Shown: positions 1 to 8,688 of the stretch, piece after piece | Numbering within the stretch: position 1 is the stretch's first letter | Layout of the letters: every line of letters starts with the position of its first letter | Origin: Streptomyces verrucosisporus | GTDB lineage: Bacteria > Actinomycetota > Actinomycetes > Streptomycetales > Streptomycetaceae | DNA: 64,000 nt | Assembly: GCF_017114865.1 (NCBI RefSeq) | Contig: NZ_JADEYH010000007.1 | Coordinates: forward strand, 62,001-126,000 | Reading direction: 5' to 3' | The notes under the pieces: model-generated | Databases searched by the model: none | Seen by the model: the letters and a program-made list of their open reading frames with translations, nothing else | Told to the model about the DNA's origin: nothing | Position numbers and translations under genes: made by a program

Positions 1-152
1 GCCCGGATGAGCGCGTCGTCGGCGTCCGCGCCGACGACCGTGCGCACCGAGAAGCCCGCCGCGCGCAGGGCGCGTGCGGCGGGCTGGGCGGCTCCCGCAC
101 CGCGGCCACCGCCCGCGGTGGGGTTGACGAACAGGGTGATCTCACCGGTCAC
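1..152 (-). CDS. Diacylglycerol kinase-family lipid kinase, N-terminal fragment
   Basis: Only the first 50 codons are in the window; the gene runs off the left edge. The residues VNPTAGGGRG at about 9-18 form the glycine-rich ATP-binding signature at the start of the DAGK catalytic (YegS/BmrU-like) lipid kinase domain, which phosphorylates diacylglycerol or a similar lipid. The GTG start lies 17 nt after the tatC stop on the same strand, so it is probably cotranscribed with tatC. An ATG a few bases upstream runs into a stop after four codons, which leaves the GTG as the start. The family call rests on the N-terminus only. Confidence 0.7.
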   Translation of the reverse strand, partial: MTGEITLFVNPTAGGGRGAGAAQPAARALRAAGFSVRTVVGADADDALIR

Positions 153-169
153 GCGCGGACCATACCGGC

Positions 170-1132
170 TCAGGTGGCGTCGTCGTAACCGTTGCGCCTG
201 GTCGGACCGCCCTCGGAGGTGCCCTCGGGCAGTGCGGAGGGGCCGTCGACGGGTTCGATCGCGCCGACCTTCTCCGGGGTGTGGTCGAGCGGGGACGCCT
301 CGTCGTCGCTCAGTCCGGCGTAGGGGTCCTTGCGACTGCGGCGGCGGTCGTTGAACAGGGAGACCCCGACGGCGATGAAGTACAGCAGCACGATCGGCGC
401 GGCCAGGGCGCCCATGGTCAGCGGGTCGCCGCTGGGGGTGGCGACAGCCGCGAAGAGGGTGATGGAGACGACCATGACCCGCCACCAGCCCAGCAGCCTG
501 CGGCCGGTGAGGACGCCGCCGAAGTTCAGCATCACCAGCACCAGGGGCAGCTCGAAGGCCAGCCCGAAGACGATCACCATCCGCGTGATGATGTCGAGGA
601 GCTCGTCCAGGGGCACGAGGTTTCCGGTGCCCTCGGGGGTGAACTCGATCAGGGTGGCGGCCATCGTCGGCAGGACGATGTACGCGAGGTAGGCGCCGCC
701 GAGGAAGAGCGGCACGCCGGCCGCGACGAAGGAGCGTGCGTACTTCTTCTCGTGGCTGTGCAGGCCGGGGGCGAGGAAGGCCCACAGCTGGTAGAGCCAG
801 ACCGGGCAGGCCAGCACCATGCCGGTGGTGAGTCCAACCTTCAGCATGAGGGTGAAGGGCGCGATCACACCGCTGATGGTGATCTCGGCGCAGGCCTCGC
901 CCTTCTCCGCGGCCCGGCCGAAGCCCGCGGTGCAGCCGACGGCGTCGCGGAGGGGCTCGGTGAGGAAGTCGGCGATCTGCTTGTAGTACACCAGCCCGAT
1001 GACGGTGACGGCCAGGATGGCCAGCACCGACTTCATCAGGCGGTTGCGCAGCTCCCGCAGGTGCTCCGCGAGCGGCATGCGCCCCTCGGGATCCCTCTGC
1101 GGCTTCCCCTGTCTGCGGGCGGACTTGAGCAA
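170..1132 (-). CDS. tatC: Sec-independent protein translocase TatC
   Basis: TatC is the polytopic receptor of the twin-arginine translocase. It binds the RR signal peptide of folded cofactor proteins at the cytoplasmic membrane and recruits TatA. The 320-residue product has the conserved entry motif PLAEHLRELRNRL near residues 20-32, six hydrophobic segments, and the family signature FLAPGLHSHEKKY in the first periplasmic/second cytoplasmic region. The charged tail after about residue 260 is typical of actinobacteria. It follows tatA on the same strand with an 82-nt gap, consistent with one transcript. Confidence 0.96.
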   Translation of the reverse strand: MLKSARRQGKPQRDPEGRMPLAEHLRELRNRLMKSVLAILAVTVIGLVYYKQIADFLTEPLRDAVGCTAGFGRAAEKGEACAEITISGVIAPFTLMLKVGLTTGMVLACPVWLYQLWAFLAPGLHSHEKKYARSFVAAGVPLFLGGAYLAYIVLPTMAATLIEFTPEGTGNLVPLDELLDIITRMVIVFGLAFELPLVLVMLNFGGVLTGRRLLGWWRVMVVSITLFAAVATPSGDPLTMGALAAPIVLLYFIAVGVSLFNDRRRSRKDPYAGLSDDEASPLDHTPEKVGAIEPVDGPSALPEGTSEGGPTRRNGYDDAT

Positions 1133-1214
1133 CCCACGTCCTCGGTGTCAGTGGCGGTGTGCCGGGTGTCTGGGCTCTAGCGGCACCGGGCCCGTCTCCG
1201 GGCCTGGGACCGGG

Positions 1215-1508
1215 TCAGTTCTTGGTGGTCTGCTGGCCGGGCTCGTTAACCGGGCGGGAGCTGGTGACGTCGCCGGGCGCGGCCTGGATCGTCCTGGGCG
1301 CGGCCTGCTGCGCCGAGGCGTCCTGCTGGGCGGAGGCGTCCTGCTGGGCGGTCTCGTTCTCCTTCTTCATGGCCTTGGCCTCGCTCTTGAGGATGCGGGC
1401 CGACTTGCCGAGGGAACGGGCCATGTCGGGGAGCTTCTTGGCGCCGAACAGCAGCAGGACGACGAGGAGGATCAGTACGATCTCCATGGGCCTGAGGTTG
1501 CCGATCAT
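1215..1508 (-). CDS. tatA: Twin-arginine translocase subunit TatA
   Basis: TatA oligomerises to form the protein-conducting element of the Tat system. The 97-residue protein has one N-terminal membrane helix (about residues 8-21) followed by the diagnostic FGAKKLPDMARSLGKS hinge and amphipathic helix, then a polar Gln/Ala-rich tail with two consecutive copies of QQDASA. Length and motif fit TatA/E; TatB is less likely because the tail is short. It sits directly upstream of tatC. Confidence 0.95.
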   Translation of the reverse strand: MIGNLRPMEIVLILLVVLLLFGAKKLPDMARSLGKSARILKSEAKAMKKENETAQQDASAQQDASAQQAAPRTIQAAPGDVTSSRPVNEPGQQTTKN

Positions 1509-1779
1509 GTGCCACTACCTTCTCGCCGGGGCGGCGGTGTCCGTGCCTGCCCTACTGATTCGGACGGGCTTCCTCGTACTGGTGCGCTGGCAGCGATCGT
1601 AACCCCGGGGGGTGAACGCGGGGCAATGCCTCCGCGTCATCCCGGTGCCGGTCACGGACACCACGTCCACACCGTCTTGAAGGGTACCGCCCCGGAGTCC
1701 GGACATGGAGGGGGCGACGCCCGGCGGTGCCCCGGGGGGCATGCACCGGCATGCGGTCGGCACACCGCCGGCGCTCCGT
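1509..1779. other. tatA leader region with possible hairpin
   Basis: I see no credible coding region between tatA and the upstream small membrane gene. The stretch CCGGCGGTG at 1721-1729 pairs with CACCGCCGG at 1763-1771 and encloses two GCATGC copies (1739-1744, 1749-1754). This hairpin begins 8 nt beyond the stop of the upstream gene and could terminate it, which would leave a tatAC promoter in the remaining 200 nt. No clear -35/-10 pair stands out. Confidence 0.35.
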
Positions 1780-1977
1780 TCAGCGTTCGATCCGCGCCCG
1801 TGCGGCCAGGGGGGTCGCGGCCCGCTCCAGGTCATCGGCGGCCCTGGCGAGATGCTCGCAGCCGTCGCCGACCGCCCGGGCGAAGCGCCGTACCTCCAGC
1901 CCAACCCGGACGGCGAGGACGCCGAGCACGGCGAATCCGCAGAAGGCGAGCGTGAGGAAGACCATGGGCCAGAGCAT
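1780..1977 (-). CDS. Small single-helix membrane protein, unknown function
   Basis: This 65-residue protein has one strong N-terminal membrane helix (about residues 3-24), then a basic/acidic amphipathic segment with repeated Arg and Ala. I do not recognise a named domain. Its position between pafC and tatA on the same strand and its clean helix-plus-tail pattern suggest a real gene; small proteins of this kind occur at this site in Streptomyces (recollection, not searched). The C-terminal half could be a short coiled coil. Confidence 0.65.
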   Translation of the reverse strand: MLWPMVFLTLAFCGFAVLGVLAVRVGLEVRRFARAVGDGCEHLARAADDLERAATPLAARARIER

Positions 1978-2061
1978 GGGGCGAGCGTAGTGGACGGCCG
2001 CGGCCGGAGCGGGAACGCCCCGTCCCCGGCCGGAACCCGCCGGACCGGGCCCGGCCGGCCC

Positions 2062-3024
2062 TCAGTCGCCGTACGCGGCCAGCGCGGCCCGCGCCGCGTC
2101 CCGGGCGCTGTCGGCCAGCTCGCCCGGGGAGACGATCCGGCCGTCGCGGCCCAGCCGCAGGGCCAGGCGGCGCAGGGAAGCCGGATCGGGCGCGCGCAGG
2201 GTGATGCGCAGCCCGCCCTCGGGCAGCTCCTCGGCGCTGTCGTGCGGGTAGTACTCGGCCACCCAGCGCCCGCCCGGACCCACCTCGATCACCACCTGCG
2301 GGTCCTCGGCGGAGGGCTGGACCAGCCCCTCGGAAAGGTCTCGCAGCTCCACCGGCGGCGGGTCGGAGGGCTCGTCCAGCAGCCTGATCTCGGCCACCCG
2401 GTCCAGCCGGAAGGTGCGGTGCGCCTCGGACAGACGGCACCAGGCCTCGACGTAGGTGTGGCCGACGGCGAACAGCCGGATCGGGTCGATCTCCCGCTCG
2501 GTCAGCGTGTCGCGCGTCGGCGAGTAGTAGCGGATCCACAGCCTGCGGCGCTCGGAGATCGCCCGGTCGACGTCCGCGAAGACCCCGCCCTCGGACTCGA
2601 AGCTGACCGACAGCCGGGAACTGGCCCCGGCGCTCTCGCCCGCCGCCGCCTCGATCTTGGCCGTGGCGCGCTGGAGGGCCTCACGGTCGCTCTCGCGCAG
2701 CCCCGGCAGGGTGGCGACGGCCCGCGCGGCCACCAGCAGCGCGGTGGCCTCGTCGGCGGCCAGCCGCAGCGGCTCGCCCGTGCTGGAGCCCACCGCGTCG
2801 GCGTTGTGCCACCAGATGCGCTCGCCGTCGGTGTCGATGTCCAGCAGGTCCCCGCCGCGGAAGCTCGTGCCGCACATCGGCAGGACGTGGAGGTCGGAGA
2901 TCAGTTCGTCGGTGGTGATGCCGAAGGCGCGGGCGACGTCCTCGACGCGGGCGCCGGGCCGCTCGCGCAGATACGTCACCAGGGACAGCATCCGGCGGGT
3001 CTGGTCGATGGCGTTGGTGGCCAT
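2062..3024 (-). CDS. pafC: WYL-domain transcription factor PafC
   Basis: PafB and PafC form a heterodimer in actinobacteria that activates LexA/RecA-independent DNA-damage genes; single-stranded DNA is thought to be sensed through the WYL domains. The 320-residue product starts with a winged-HTH region (ARVEDVARAFGITTDELISDL, about residues 23-43) and has a central WYL domain around RLWIRYYSPTRDTLTEREID, then a WCX-type C-terminal domain. The ATG at 3024 is chosen because it opens the conserved N-terminus MATNAIDQTRRML. It lies 91 nt downstream of pafB on the same strand. Confidence 0.93.
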   Translation of the reverse strand: MATNAIDQTRRMLSLVTYLRERPGARVEDVARAFGITTDELISDLHVLPMCGTSFRGGDLLDIDTDGERIWWHNADAVGSSTGEPLRLAADEATALLVAARAVATLPGLRESDREALQRATAKIEAAAGESAGASSRLSVSFESEGGVFADVDRAISERRRLWIRYYSPTRDTLTEREIDPIRLFAVGHTYVEAWCRLSEAHRTFRLDRVAEIRLLDEPSDPPPVELRDLSEGLVQPSAEDPQVVIEVGPGGRWVAEYYPHDSAEELPEGGLRITLRAPDPASLRRLALRLGRDGRIVSPGELADSARDAARAALAAYGD

Positions 3025-3115
3025 GTCGGTGGTGCCTCTTCCCCTGAGTTCCCTCAAGCCCTCGCCGGCCCCGTGCCGGGCCGGCCGGTCCTGTGCGGCC
3101 CCTTGCCGGGGCCGG

Positions 3116-4099
3116 TCATCCCTTGGCCACGGCGCGCAGCCGGTCCACCACGTCGGTCCGCAGTTCGGCGGGCTCCAGCACGACCACGTCCGGCCCGAAC
3201 TCCACCAGCCAGGCGTCCAGCCCATGGCCGTAGGGGATCTCCAGCTCGTCCCAGCCGTCGCCGGCCTCGCGCGTCCGAAGGGCCCTGGCCCGCAGCGGGT
3301 AGCCGGCGCCCTGCCGCAGCCGGATGCGGGCGGTGGCGGTGGCGATCTCCCCGGCCCACCGCTCGACGGTCTCGCGGACGGTGACGTGGTCGGGCACCTC
3401 GGCGGTGTAGACCCCGGCGCGGGAGCGGACCGGCCCGGTGATACGGGAGAGCCTGAAGACCCGCTCGGCGCCCCGGTCGCGGTCGTGGCCGGCCAGATAC
3501 CAGTGGCCGCGCCAGCACTCCAGCGTCCACGGCTCCACGTGCCGGGTCCCGGGGCGGGCGGCGTTGGACTTGCGGTAGGCGAAGGTGACCGGGCGCCGGT
3601 CGCGGCAGGCGAGCATCAGCGGTTCGAAGGCGGCCTCGCGCACGGGGATGCGCGGTTCCAGGGCGCTGTGGCCGCCGTACGGGTCCTCCGTGCCGGTGTC
3701 GGCCAGCGGCATCCCGGCGGCGCGCAGTTTCTGCAGGGCGCCGCTGGCGGCCCCGGCCAGCCGGGCCTGCTGCCAGACCTTGGCGGCCAGGGTGAGGGCG
3801 GCGGCCTCCTCGGCGTCCAGGGCGACGGGCGGGAGGCGGTTGCTGTCACGGCGGGCCTGGTAGGCGATCTCGCCCTCCAGGTTCTCCACCGTCTCGATCA
3901 CCAGACCGAGCTCGCGCAGATCGTCCTTGTCCCGCTCGAACATCCGGTTGAAGGCGTCCTCGCCGCCTCTGCCCGGGCCCCCGCCGACCTCCAGGTACGC
4001 CTCGATCGAGGCCCGCAGCTCGCGCTTGGTCAGCGGGCGCCGCGTCCCCAGCAGGCACAGCGCCAGATTCATCAGCCGCTCGGCCTTGGCAATGGCCAT
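3116..4099 (-). CDS. pafB: WYL-domain transcription factor PafB
   Basis: This is the partner of PafC in the DNA-damage-responsive activator. The 327-residue product begins MAIAKAERLMNLALCLLGTR, the conserved PafB start, followed by a wHTH (PLTKRELRASI), a WYL domain with FAYRKSN and a C-terminal WCX domain. It lies three genes downstream of pafA on the same strand, as in other actinobacteria, although two FKBP genes intervene. The pafA hairpin at 5822-5860 suggests pafBC is not simply cotranscribed with pafA here. Confidence 0.93.
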   Translation of the reverse strand: MAIAKAERLMNLALCLLGTRRPLTKRELRASIEAYLEVGGGPGRGGEDAFNRMFERDKDDLRELGLVIETVENLEGEIAYQARRDSNRLPPVALDAEEAAALTLAAKVWQQARLAGAASGALQKLRAAGMPLADTGTEDPYGGHSALEPRIPVREAAFEPLMLACRDRRPVTFAYRKSNAARPGTRHVEPWTLECWRGHWYLAGHDRDRGAERVFRLSRITGPVRSRAGVYTAEVPDHVTVRETVERWAGEIATATARIRLRQGAGYPLRARALRTREAGDGWDELEIPYGHGLDAWLVEFGPDVVVLEPAELRTDVVDRLRAVAKG

Positions 4100-4163
4100 C
4101 GACGCCCTCTTTCGTACTTGTCCCGATCGTCGACCGTACCGCTCCGGACGTGCCCGGTACAAA

Positions 4164-4197
4164 GCCCGGGCCCCCGCCGTACGGCGGGGGCCCGGGC
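4164..4197 (-). terminator. 34-nt perfect palindrome after the FKBP gene
   Basis: The left arm GCCCGGGCCCCCGCCGT (4164-4180) is exactly complementary to 4181-4197. It starts 16 nt beyond the FKBP stop in the minus direction and lies 65 nt upstream of the pafB start. There is no T-tract, as is common for Streptomyces terminators. It should separate fkbP and pafB transcripts. Confidence 0.7.
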
Positions 4198-4213
4198 GGG
4201 TGCTCGGACGGTC

Positions 4214-4585
4214 TCAGACGGAGACCAGGTCGCAGACGAAGATGAGCGTCTCGCCCGGCTTGATCCGGCCGCCGGCGCCGCGGTCGCCGTACGCCATGTG
4301 CGGCGGGATGATCAGCTGGCGGCGCCCGCCGACCTTCATGCCCTGCACGCCCTGGTCCCAGCCGGAGATGACCTGGCCGACGCCGAGCTGGAAGCTCAGC
4401 GGGGTGCCGCGGTTCCAGCTGGCGTCGAACTCCTCGCCGGTGGAGAAGGCGACGCCCACGTAGTGCACGGAGACGGTGTCGCCGGCCTTGGCGACCGGTC
4501 CGTCGCCCTCCCAGATGTCCTTGATCTCCAGGTCGGCCGGGGGCTCGCCGCCCGGGAAGTCGATCTCGGGCTTGTCGATGCTCAC
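4214..4585 (-). CDS. FKBP-type peptidyl-prolyl cis-trans isomerase, cytoplasmic
   Basis: A minimal single-domain FKBP of 123 residues that should isomerise X-Pro bonds. It shows the FKBP core in order: VSVHYVG, FDASWNRGTPLSFQLGVG, VISGWDQGVQGMKVGGRR, IIPPHMAYGDRGAG and the final LIFVCDLVSV strand. No signal peptide. The GTG start at 4585 has AGGAG seven nt upstream; an upstream in-frame extension would put that sequence inside the gene. It lies 79 nt downstream of the lipoprotein FKBP gene, so the cell has paired cytoplasmic and exported isomerases. Confidence 0.94.
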   Translation of the reverse strand: MSIDKPEIDFPGGEPPADLEIKDIWEGDGPVAKAGDTVSVHYVGVAFSTGEEFDASWNRGTPLSFQLGVGQVISGWDQGVQGMKVGGRRQLIIPPHMAYGDRGAGGRIKPGETLIFVCDLVSV

Positions 4586-4664
4586 GAAGTTGCTCCTACG
4601 AACGTTTCCATCGGTCAACCGGAACAGTCTCGCAGACCCGGCGGGCCGCCGACGAGGAAGATCG

Positions 4665-5675
4665 TCAGACCTTGCCGACGATGTCCACGACGAACACCAG
4701 CGTGTTCTCGGCCAGCTCCGACTGCGGGTTGCTCGCGTAGGCGAGGTCCGGCGGGATGACCAGGAGGACGCGGTCCCCGACCTTCTTGCCGACCAGGGCG
4801 TCGTCCCAGCCCTTGACGACCTTGCCGGTGCCGATCTGGAAGGCGGTGGCGCCGCCGTGGTCCCAGGAGGAGTCGAACTTCTTCCCGTCCTCCCACTTGA
4901 CCCCGGTGTACTGGGCGATCAGGCCGTCGCCGACCTCCACCTCGGGCCCGTCGCCCTCGATCAGCACCTGCTCCTTCAGCTTCCCGGGAGCCTTCTCGCC
5001 CTTGGGGACGGTGATGGTGGCGGCCTTCTGCTCGTTGGCCTTCACCTCGGGCATGCCCTCCTCGGAGGCCGCCTGCTCTCCGTCGGCCTCGGCCTTGGCG
5101 TCGGTCTTGGCGGAGGCGACCGCGTCGATCACCCAGACCATGCTGTCGGCCCCGTCGATCCCCAGCTGCGGGTTGATCGAGTCGCCCATGATCGCCTTGG
5201 CGGTGCCCTCGATCAGGACGCGGCTGCCGGCCCGCTCGCCGACCAGGGACTGGGCGACCGGCTCGGGAAGTCCCTGCGCCTCACCGAGACGGAGGACCTC
5301 CTGGCGGCGGGCGTCACCCGCGGAGGCGCCCTCCGGCTGCTGCTTCCAGGTGTTGATCAGCTCCTGGCCGTTGCTGGTCATCAGGATGTCGATGCGGACG
5401 AAGTCGCCCTCGGCCAGCTTGTCGCCCTTGCCCTCGGTGACGGTCCGCACGGCGGCCTTGTCGGGGGCCTCGGCGTCCTCGGCGACGGTGAGCTTCGGCT
5501 CCTCGCCGACCTTGCCGGAGACCTTGGTGGCGGCTTCGGAGGAGCCCTCGGATCCGTCGGAGCCGCACGCCGCGGTGAACAGCATGGCGGGCACGACCAG
5601 GGCCGCGGCGACGCGGCGGCCGGCCTTCGCCAGGGGGCGGGGGTGTGGGGGGCGTCCCCCTCGAGATTGCAGCAT
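4665..5675 (-). CDS. Lipoprotein with C-terminal FKBP isomerase domain
   Basis: The N-terminus is a basic stretch, a hydrophobic core and the lipobox LFTAAC (about residues 32-37), so the protein should be a lipid-anchored extracytoplasmic protein. The C-terminal 110 residues are a typical FKBP domain (VEVGDGLIAQYTG, FDSSWDHGGATAFQIGTG, VVKGWDDALVGKKVGDRVLLVIPP). Residues about 55-160 resemble a second, degenerate FKBP-like unit (GDKLAEGDFVRIDILMTS). The region between is Lys/Glu/Ala-rich. The start lacks a strong RBS, so an internal GTG a few codons in is possible. Probable role: folding of secreted proteins. Confidence 0.88.
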   Translation of the reverse strand: MLQSRGGRPPHPRPLAKAGRRVAAALVVPAMLFTAACGSDGSEGSSEAATKVSGKVGEEPKLTVAEDAEAPDKAAVRTVTEGKGDKLAEGDFVRIDILMTSNGQELINTWKQQPEGASAGDARRQEVLRLGEAQGLPEPVAQSLVGERAGSRVLIEGTAKAIMGDSINPQLGIDGADSMVWVIDAVASAKTDAKAEADGEQAASEEGMPEVKANEQKAATITVPKGEKAPGKLKEQVLIEGDGPEVEVGDGLIAQYTGVKWEDGKKFDSSWDHGGATAFQIGTGKVVKGWDDALVGKKVGDRVLLVIPPDLAYASNPQSELAENTLVFVVDIVGKV

Positions 5676-5821
5676 CTGTCCAACTCGTGGTGTAGGAGGT
5701 GTCCGGGCGTTCCGGGCGTGCCGGCCACTCTACGGGCCGCCCGGCCCACCTCCCATAACTTCCGGAAGGACCGATTTCGTTCCCGGCCCCGGACGCGGAT
5801 CCGGTCCCGGGCCGGCGGTAC

Positions 5822-5860
5822 GCGCCCGGGGCCGCGTCAGTGTGCCGCGGTCCCGGGCGC
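5822..5860 (-). terminator. pafA terminator hairpin
   Basis: GCGCCCGGGGCCGCG at 5822-5836 pairs with 5846-5860 over 15 bp with one G-T wobble and a 9-nt loop. It begins 14 nt past the pafA stop in the minus direction and separates pafA from the FKBP lipoprotein gene. Confidence 0.65.
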
Positions 5861-5874
5861 ACCGCCCGACGGGC

Positions 5875-7236
5875 TCACATGCCGGAGATGAGCTTCTCCA
5901 CTCGCTCGTCCACCGAGCGGAACGGGTCCTTGCACAGCACCGTGCGCTGGGCCTGGTCGTTCAGCTTCAGGTGCACCCAGTCCACCGTGAAGTCGCGGCG
6001 CTGCTCCTGGGCCCGGCGGATGAAGTCGCCGCGCAGCCGGGCACGGGTGGTCTGCGGCGGCACGGACTTGCCCTCGAAGATCTTCACGTCGTTGCAGATC
6101 CGGGCGGCCTGCCCCTTCCGCTCCAGCAGGTAGTACAGCCCCCGGCGGCGGTGGATGTCGTGGTACGCGAGGTCTATCTGGGCGATCCGGGGATGGGACA
6201 TGGTGATGTTGTTCTTGGCCCGGTACCGCTCGATGAGCTGGTACTTCATCACCCAGTCGATCTCGGTGTTGACCTTGTCGAGCTCCTGGGTGCGGACCGC
6301 CTCCAGGGTGCGGCCCCACAGCTCCAGCACCTGGTCCACCACGCCCGTGCGGATACCCCGGCGCTCGCAGAAGTCGGCGGCCTTCTCGTAGTACTCCTGC
6401 TGCACCTCCAGTGCGGAGGCCTCGCGCCCGTTGGCCAGCCGGACCTTGCGCCTGCCGGTGATGTCGTGGCTGACCTCGCGGATCGCCCGGATCGGGTTCT
6501 CCAGGGTGAGGTCGCGCATGACCGTGCCGGCCTCGATCATGCGCAGCACCAGGTCGGTGGCGCCGACCTTGAGCAGCATGGTCGTCTCGGACATGTTGGA
6601 GTCGCCGACGATGACGTGGAGGCGGCGGTAGCGCTCGGCGTCGGCGTGCGGCTCGTCGCGGGTGTTGATGATCGGCCGGGACCGGGTGGTGGCGGAGCTG
6701 ACGCCCTCCCAGATGTGCTCGGCCCGCTGGCTGACGCAGTAGACCGCGCCGCGCGGGGTCTGGAGCACCTTGCCGGCGCCGCAGATGAGCTGCCTGGTCA
6801 CCAGGAACGGGATGAGGACGTCCGCCAGGCGCGAGAACTCCCCGTGCCGGGCCACGAGGTAGTTCTCGTGGCAGCCGTAGGAGTTGCCCGCCGAGTCGGT
6901 GTTGTTCTTGAACAGGTAGACGTCGCCCGCGATGCCCTCCTCGTGGAGGCGCCGCTCGGCGTCGACGAGGAGTCCTTCGAGGATGCGCTCGCCCGCCTTG
7001 TCGTGGGTGACCAGCTCGGTCACGTTGTCGCACTCCGGAGTGGCGTACTCCGGATGCGATCCCACGTCCAGGTAGAGGCGGGCGCCGTTGCGGAGGAAGA
7101 CGTTGCTGCTGCGGCCCCATGACACGACACGGCGGAAGAGGTACCGCGCCACTTCGTCAGGAGACAGGCGCCGCTGTCCCCGAAACGTACACGTGACGCC
7201 GTACTCGTTCTCCAGCCCGAAGATTCGGCGGTCCAT
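5875..7236 (-). CDS. pafA: Pup-protein ligase PafA
   Basis: PafA uses ATP to phosphorylate the C-terminal glutamate of Pup and joins it to a substrate lysine. The 453 residues match the usual length. The N-terminal FGLENEYGV carries the glutamates that hold Mg-ATP, and [18 protein letters not shown] carries the catalytic Asp57. Family motifs [20 protein letters not shown] and [13 protein letters not shown] are present, and the C-terminal domain ends near [13 protein letters not shown]. The ATG at 7236 has no good Shine-Dalgarno and lies 9 nt after the MFS stop, which suggests translation and transcription coupled to that gene. Confidence 0.98.
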   Translation of the reverse strand: MDRRIFGLENEYGVTCTFRGQRRLSPDEVARYLFRRVVSWGRSSNVFLRNGARLYLDVGSHPEYATPECDNVTELVTHDKAGERILEGLLVDAERRLHEEGIAGDVYLFKNNTDSAGNSYGCHENYLVARHGEFSRLADVLIPFLVTRQLICGAGKVLQTPRGAVYCVSQRAEHIWEGVSSATTRSRPIINTRDEPHADAERYRRLHVIVGDSNMSETTMLLKVGATDLVLRMIEAGTVMRDLTLENPIRAIREVSHDITGRRKVRLANGREASALEVQQEYYEKAADFCERRGIRTGVVDQVLELWGRTLEAVRTQELDKVNTEIDWVMKYQLIERYRAKNNITMSHPRIAQIDLAYHDIHRRRGLYYLLERKGQAARICNDVKIFEGKSVPPQTTRARLRGDFIRRAQEQRRDFTVDWVHLKLNDQAQRTVLCKDPFRSVDERVEKLISGM

Positions 7237-7245
7237 GAATGAACT

Positions 7246-8541
7246 TTACGCCTGATGCCCGGTTTTGAAACCGGCTCCGGCGCCCCCGTTCCGATCACTT
7301 TCCATCCGGGTGGCGGCGCCGGAGGACGGGGCGGGCGGCGGAGCGGGAGCCGGGTGCGCGACCAGGGCGGGGGCCGCCAGGACACGCCGGGTGACCAGCA
7401 GGACCAGCAGCGCGGCCAGACCGCCCGCACCGGCTACGAGGAAGCCCGCGGGTGCCCCGCCCCGTTCGATGACCGGGCCCACCACGGCCGTCCCCGCCGC
7501 GGCTCCGACCCCGAAGGACGTCACCAGCCAGGAGAACGCCTCCGTGACCGTGCCGGCCGGTGCGTGCCGGTCCACCACCACGAAGGCGCAGGCCAGCGAG
7601 GGGGCCAGGAAGAGGCCCGCGATCCCGGCCAGGAAGGTCATCGCCACGGGGCCCGGCGCCAGCGCCAGCGGCAGGTAGCCGGCCGCCAGGGCGGCCACCA
7701 GGGCGCGCAGCCGGGCCTCGGGCTCCCCCGCCCAGGTGCGGGCTCCGTAGGCCAGGCCGCCGGTCAGGGCGCCGGCGCCCAGCGCCGAGAGCAGATAGCT
7801 GGAGATCAGTTCGTCGCCGTGGCCGTCGGCGTAGGCGACCGCGGCCACGGCGATCGTCCCCAGGGCGAGGCCGACGAAGAAGAACGAGCCGAGCAGGGCG
7901 AGCAGGCCACCGGAGCGCAGGGCCCCCAGCCAGTGCGCCTCGCGCGGCTCGGAGCGCCAGCGGCGTGAGGGCGGCGAGACCACCACGGACAGGGCGCCGA
8001 GCACTCCCAGAGCGTTGATCACCAGCAGGGCCGCGGCCTCGCTCCAGAGGGCCACCAGCACCGTGACGGCCAGCGGCCCCAGGGTGAACATCACCTCCTG
8101 GGCCACCGCGTCCAGCGCGTAGGCGGCGTGCACCCGGTCGGGGTGCTTCAGGACGGACGGCCACAGGGCGCGCAGACCGCCTTCCAGGGGCGGGGTGAAC
8201 AGGCCGGCGACGGCCGTCGCGGCGTAGGCGACGGGTAGCGGTTCGATGCCGGCGAGTGCGAGGGTGGCCATGCCGAGTCCGGAGAGCAGCGCGGCGGGCA
8301 GCATCACCGGCGGCTGGCCCCACAGGTCCACCGCCCGGCCCAGCAGCGGCTGGCCGACGGCGTTGGACAGCCCGTAGACGGCCGACAGCACGCCGGCCAG
8401 GGTGTAGCTGCCGCCTTCCGCGCGGGTGAACAGCACGATCGCCAGGGCGGCGGTGGCGTTCGGCAGCCGGCCGAGCAGGGTGCCGGTGAGCAGCCGCGCG
8501 GCGTGTCTGACGCGCAGCAGTTCGGCGTAGCCCGTCGCCAT
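7246..8541 (-). CDS. Major facilitator superfamily transporter
   Basis: A 431-residue protein with about twelve hydrophobic segments and MFS features, including GLSNAVGQPLLGRAVDLWGQ, the loop 2-3 motif A equivalent. Substrate unknown; the fold suggests a drug/metabolite exporter. The ATG at 8541 is preceded by GGAGGAGGAG. It diverges from the LacI-family gene across an inverted repeat and ends 9 nt before pafA. The C-terminal tail is Pro/Ala-rich. Confidence 0.88.
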   Translation of the reverse strand: MATGYAELLRVRHAARLLTGTLLGRLPNATAALAIVLFTRAEGGSYTLAGVLSAVYGLSNAVGQPLLGRAVDLWGQPPVMLPAALLSGLGMATLALAGIEPLPVAYAATAVAGLFTPPLEGGLRALWPSVLKHPDRVHAAYALDAVAQEVMFTLGPLAVTVLVALWSEAAALLVINALGVLGALSVVVSPPSRRWRSEPREAHWLGALRSGGLLALLGSFFFVGLALGTIAVAAVAYADGHGDELISSYLLSALGAGALTGGLAYGARTWAGEPEARLRALVAALAAGYLPLALAPGPVAMTFLAGIAGLFLAPSLACAFVVVDRHAPAGTVTEAFSWLVTSFGVGAAAGTAVVGPVIERGGAPAGFLVAGAGGLAALLVLLVTRRVLAAPALVAHPAPAPPPAPSSGAATRMESDRNGGAGAGFKTGHQA

Positions 8542-8588
8542 GGATCGGCTCCTCCTCCCCGGATCCCTCCGGCGGCCTGGGTGAGTGT

Positions 8589-8615
8589 TACGTATAACGC
8601 GCTCCGTTATACGTA
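8589..8615. promoter_or_regulatory. Inverted-repeat operator between MFS and LacI genes
   Basis: TACGTATAACG (8589-8599) is repeated as its exact reverse complement at 8605-8615 around a 5-nt spacer. It is an AT-rich island in GC-rich DNA, 48 nt from the MFS start and 73 nt from the lacI-type start. Each arm contains TATAAC, which could double as a -10 element for the divergent promoters. The adjacent LacI-family protein is the obvious ligand (inference). Confidence 0.8.
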
Positions 8616-8688
8616 CCATGAACCAGCCCCCGGGTCCACGTCGGCCCGGGCGCCGCCCATACCGTCCGTCCACTCCGGGAGCCGGCCA

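Noticed and set aside
1739-1754. Two GCATGC sites as a regulatory element before tatA
   Set aside because: Six-base palindromes occur by chance; only the enclosing hairpin is kept as a possible terminator.
1705-4759. Long plus-strand open frames opposite pafB, pafC and the FKBP gene
   Set aside because: Compositional shadows with Arg/Gly/Pro-rich translations; the minus-strand genes have full domains and ribosome binding sites.
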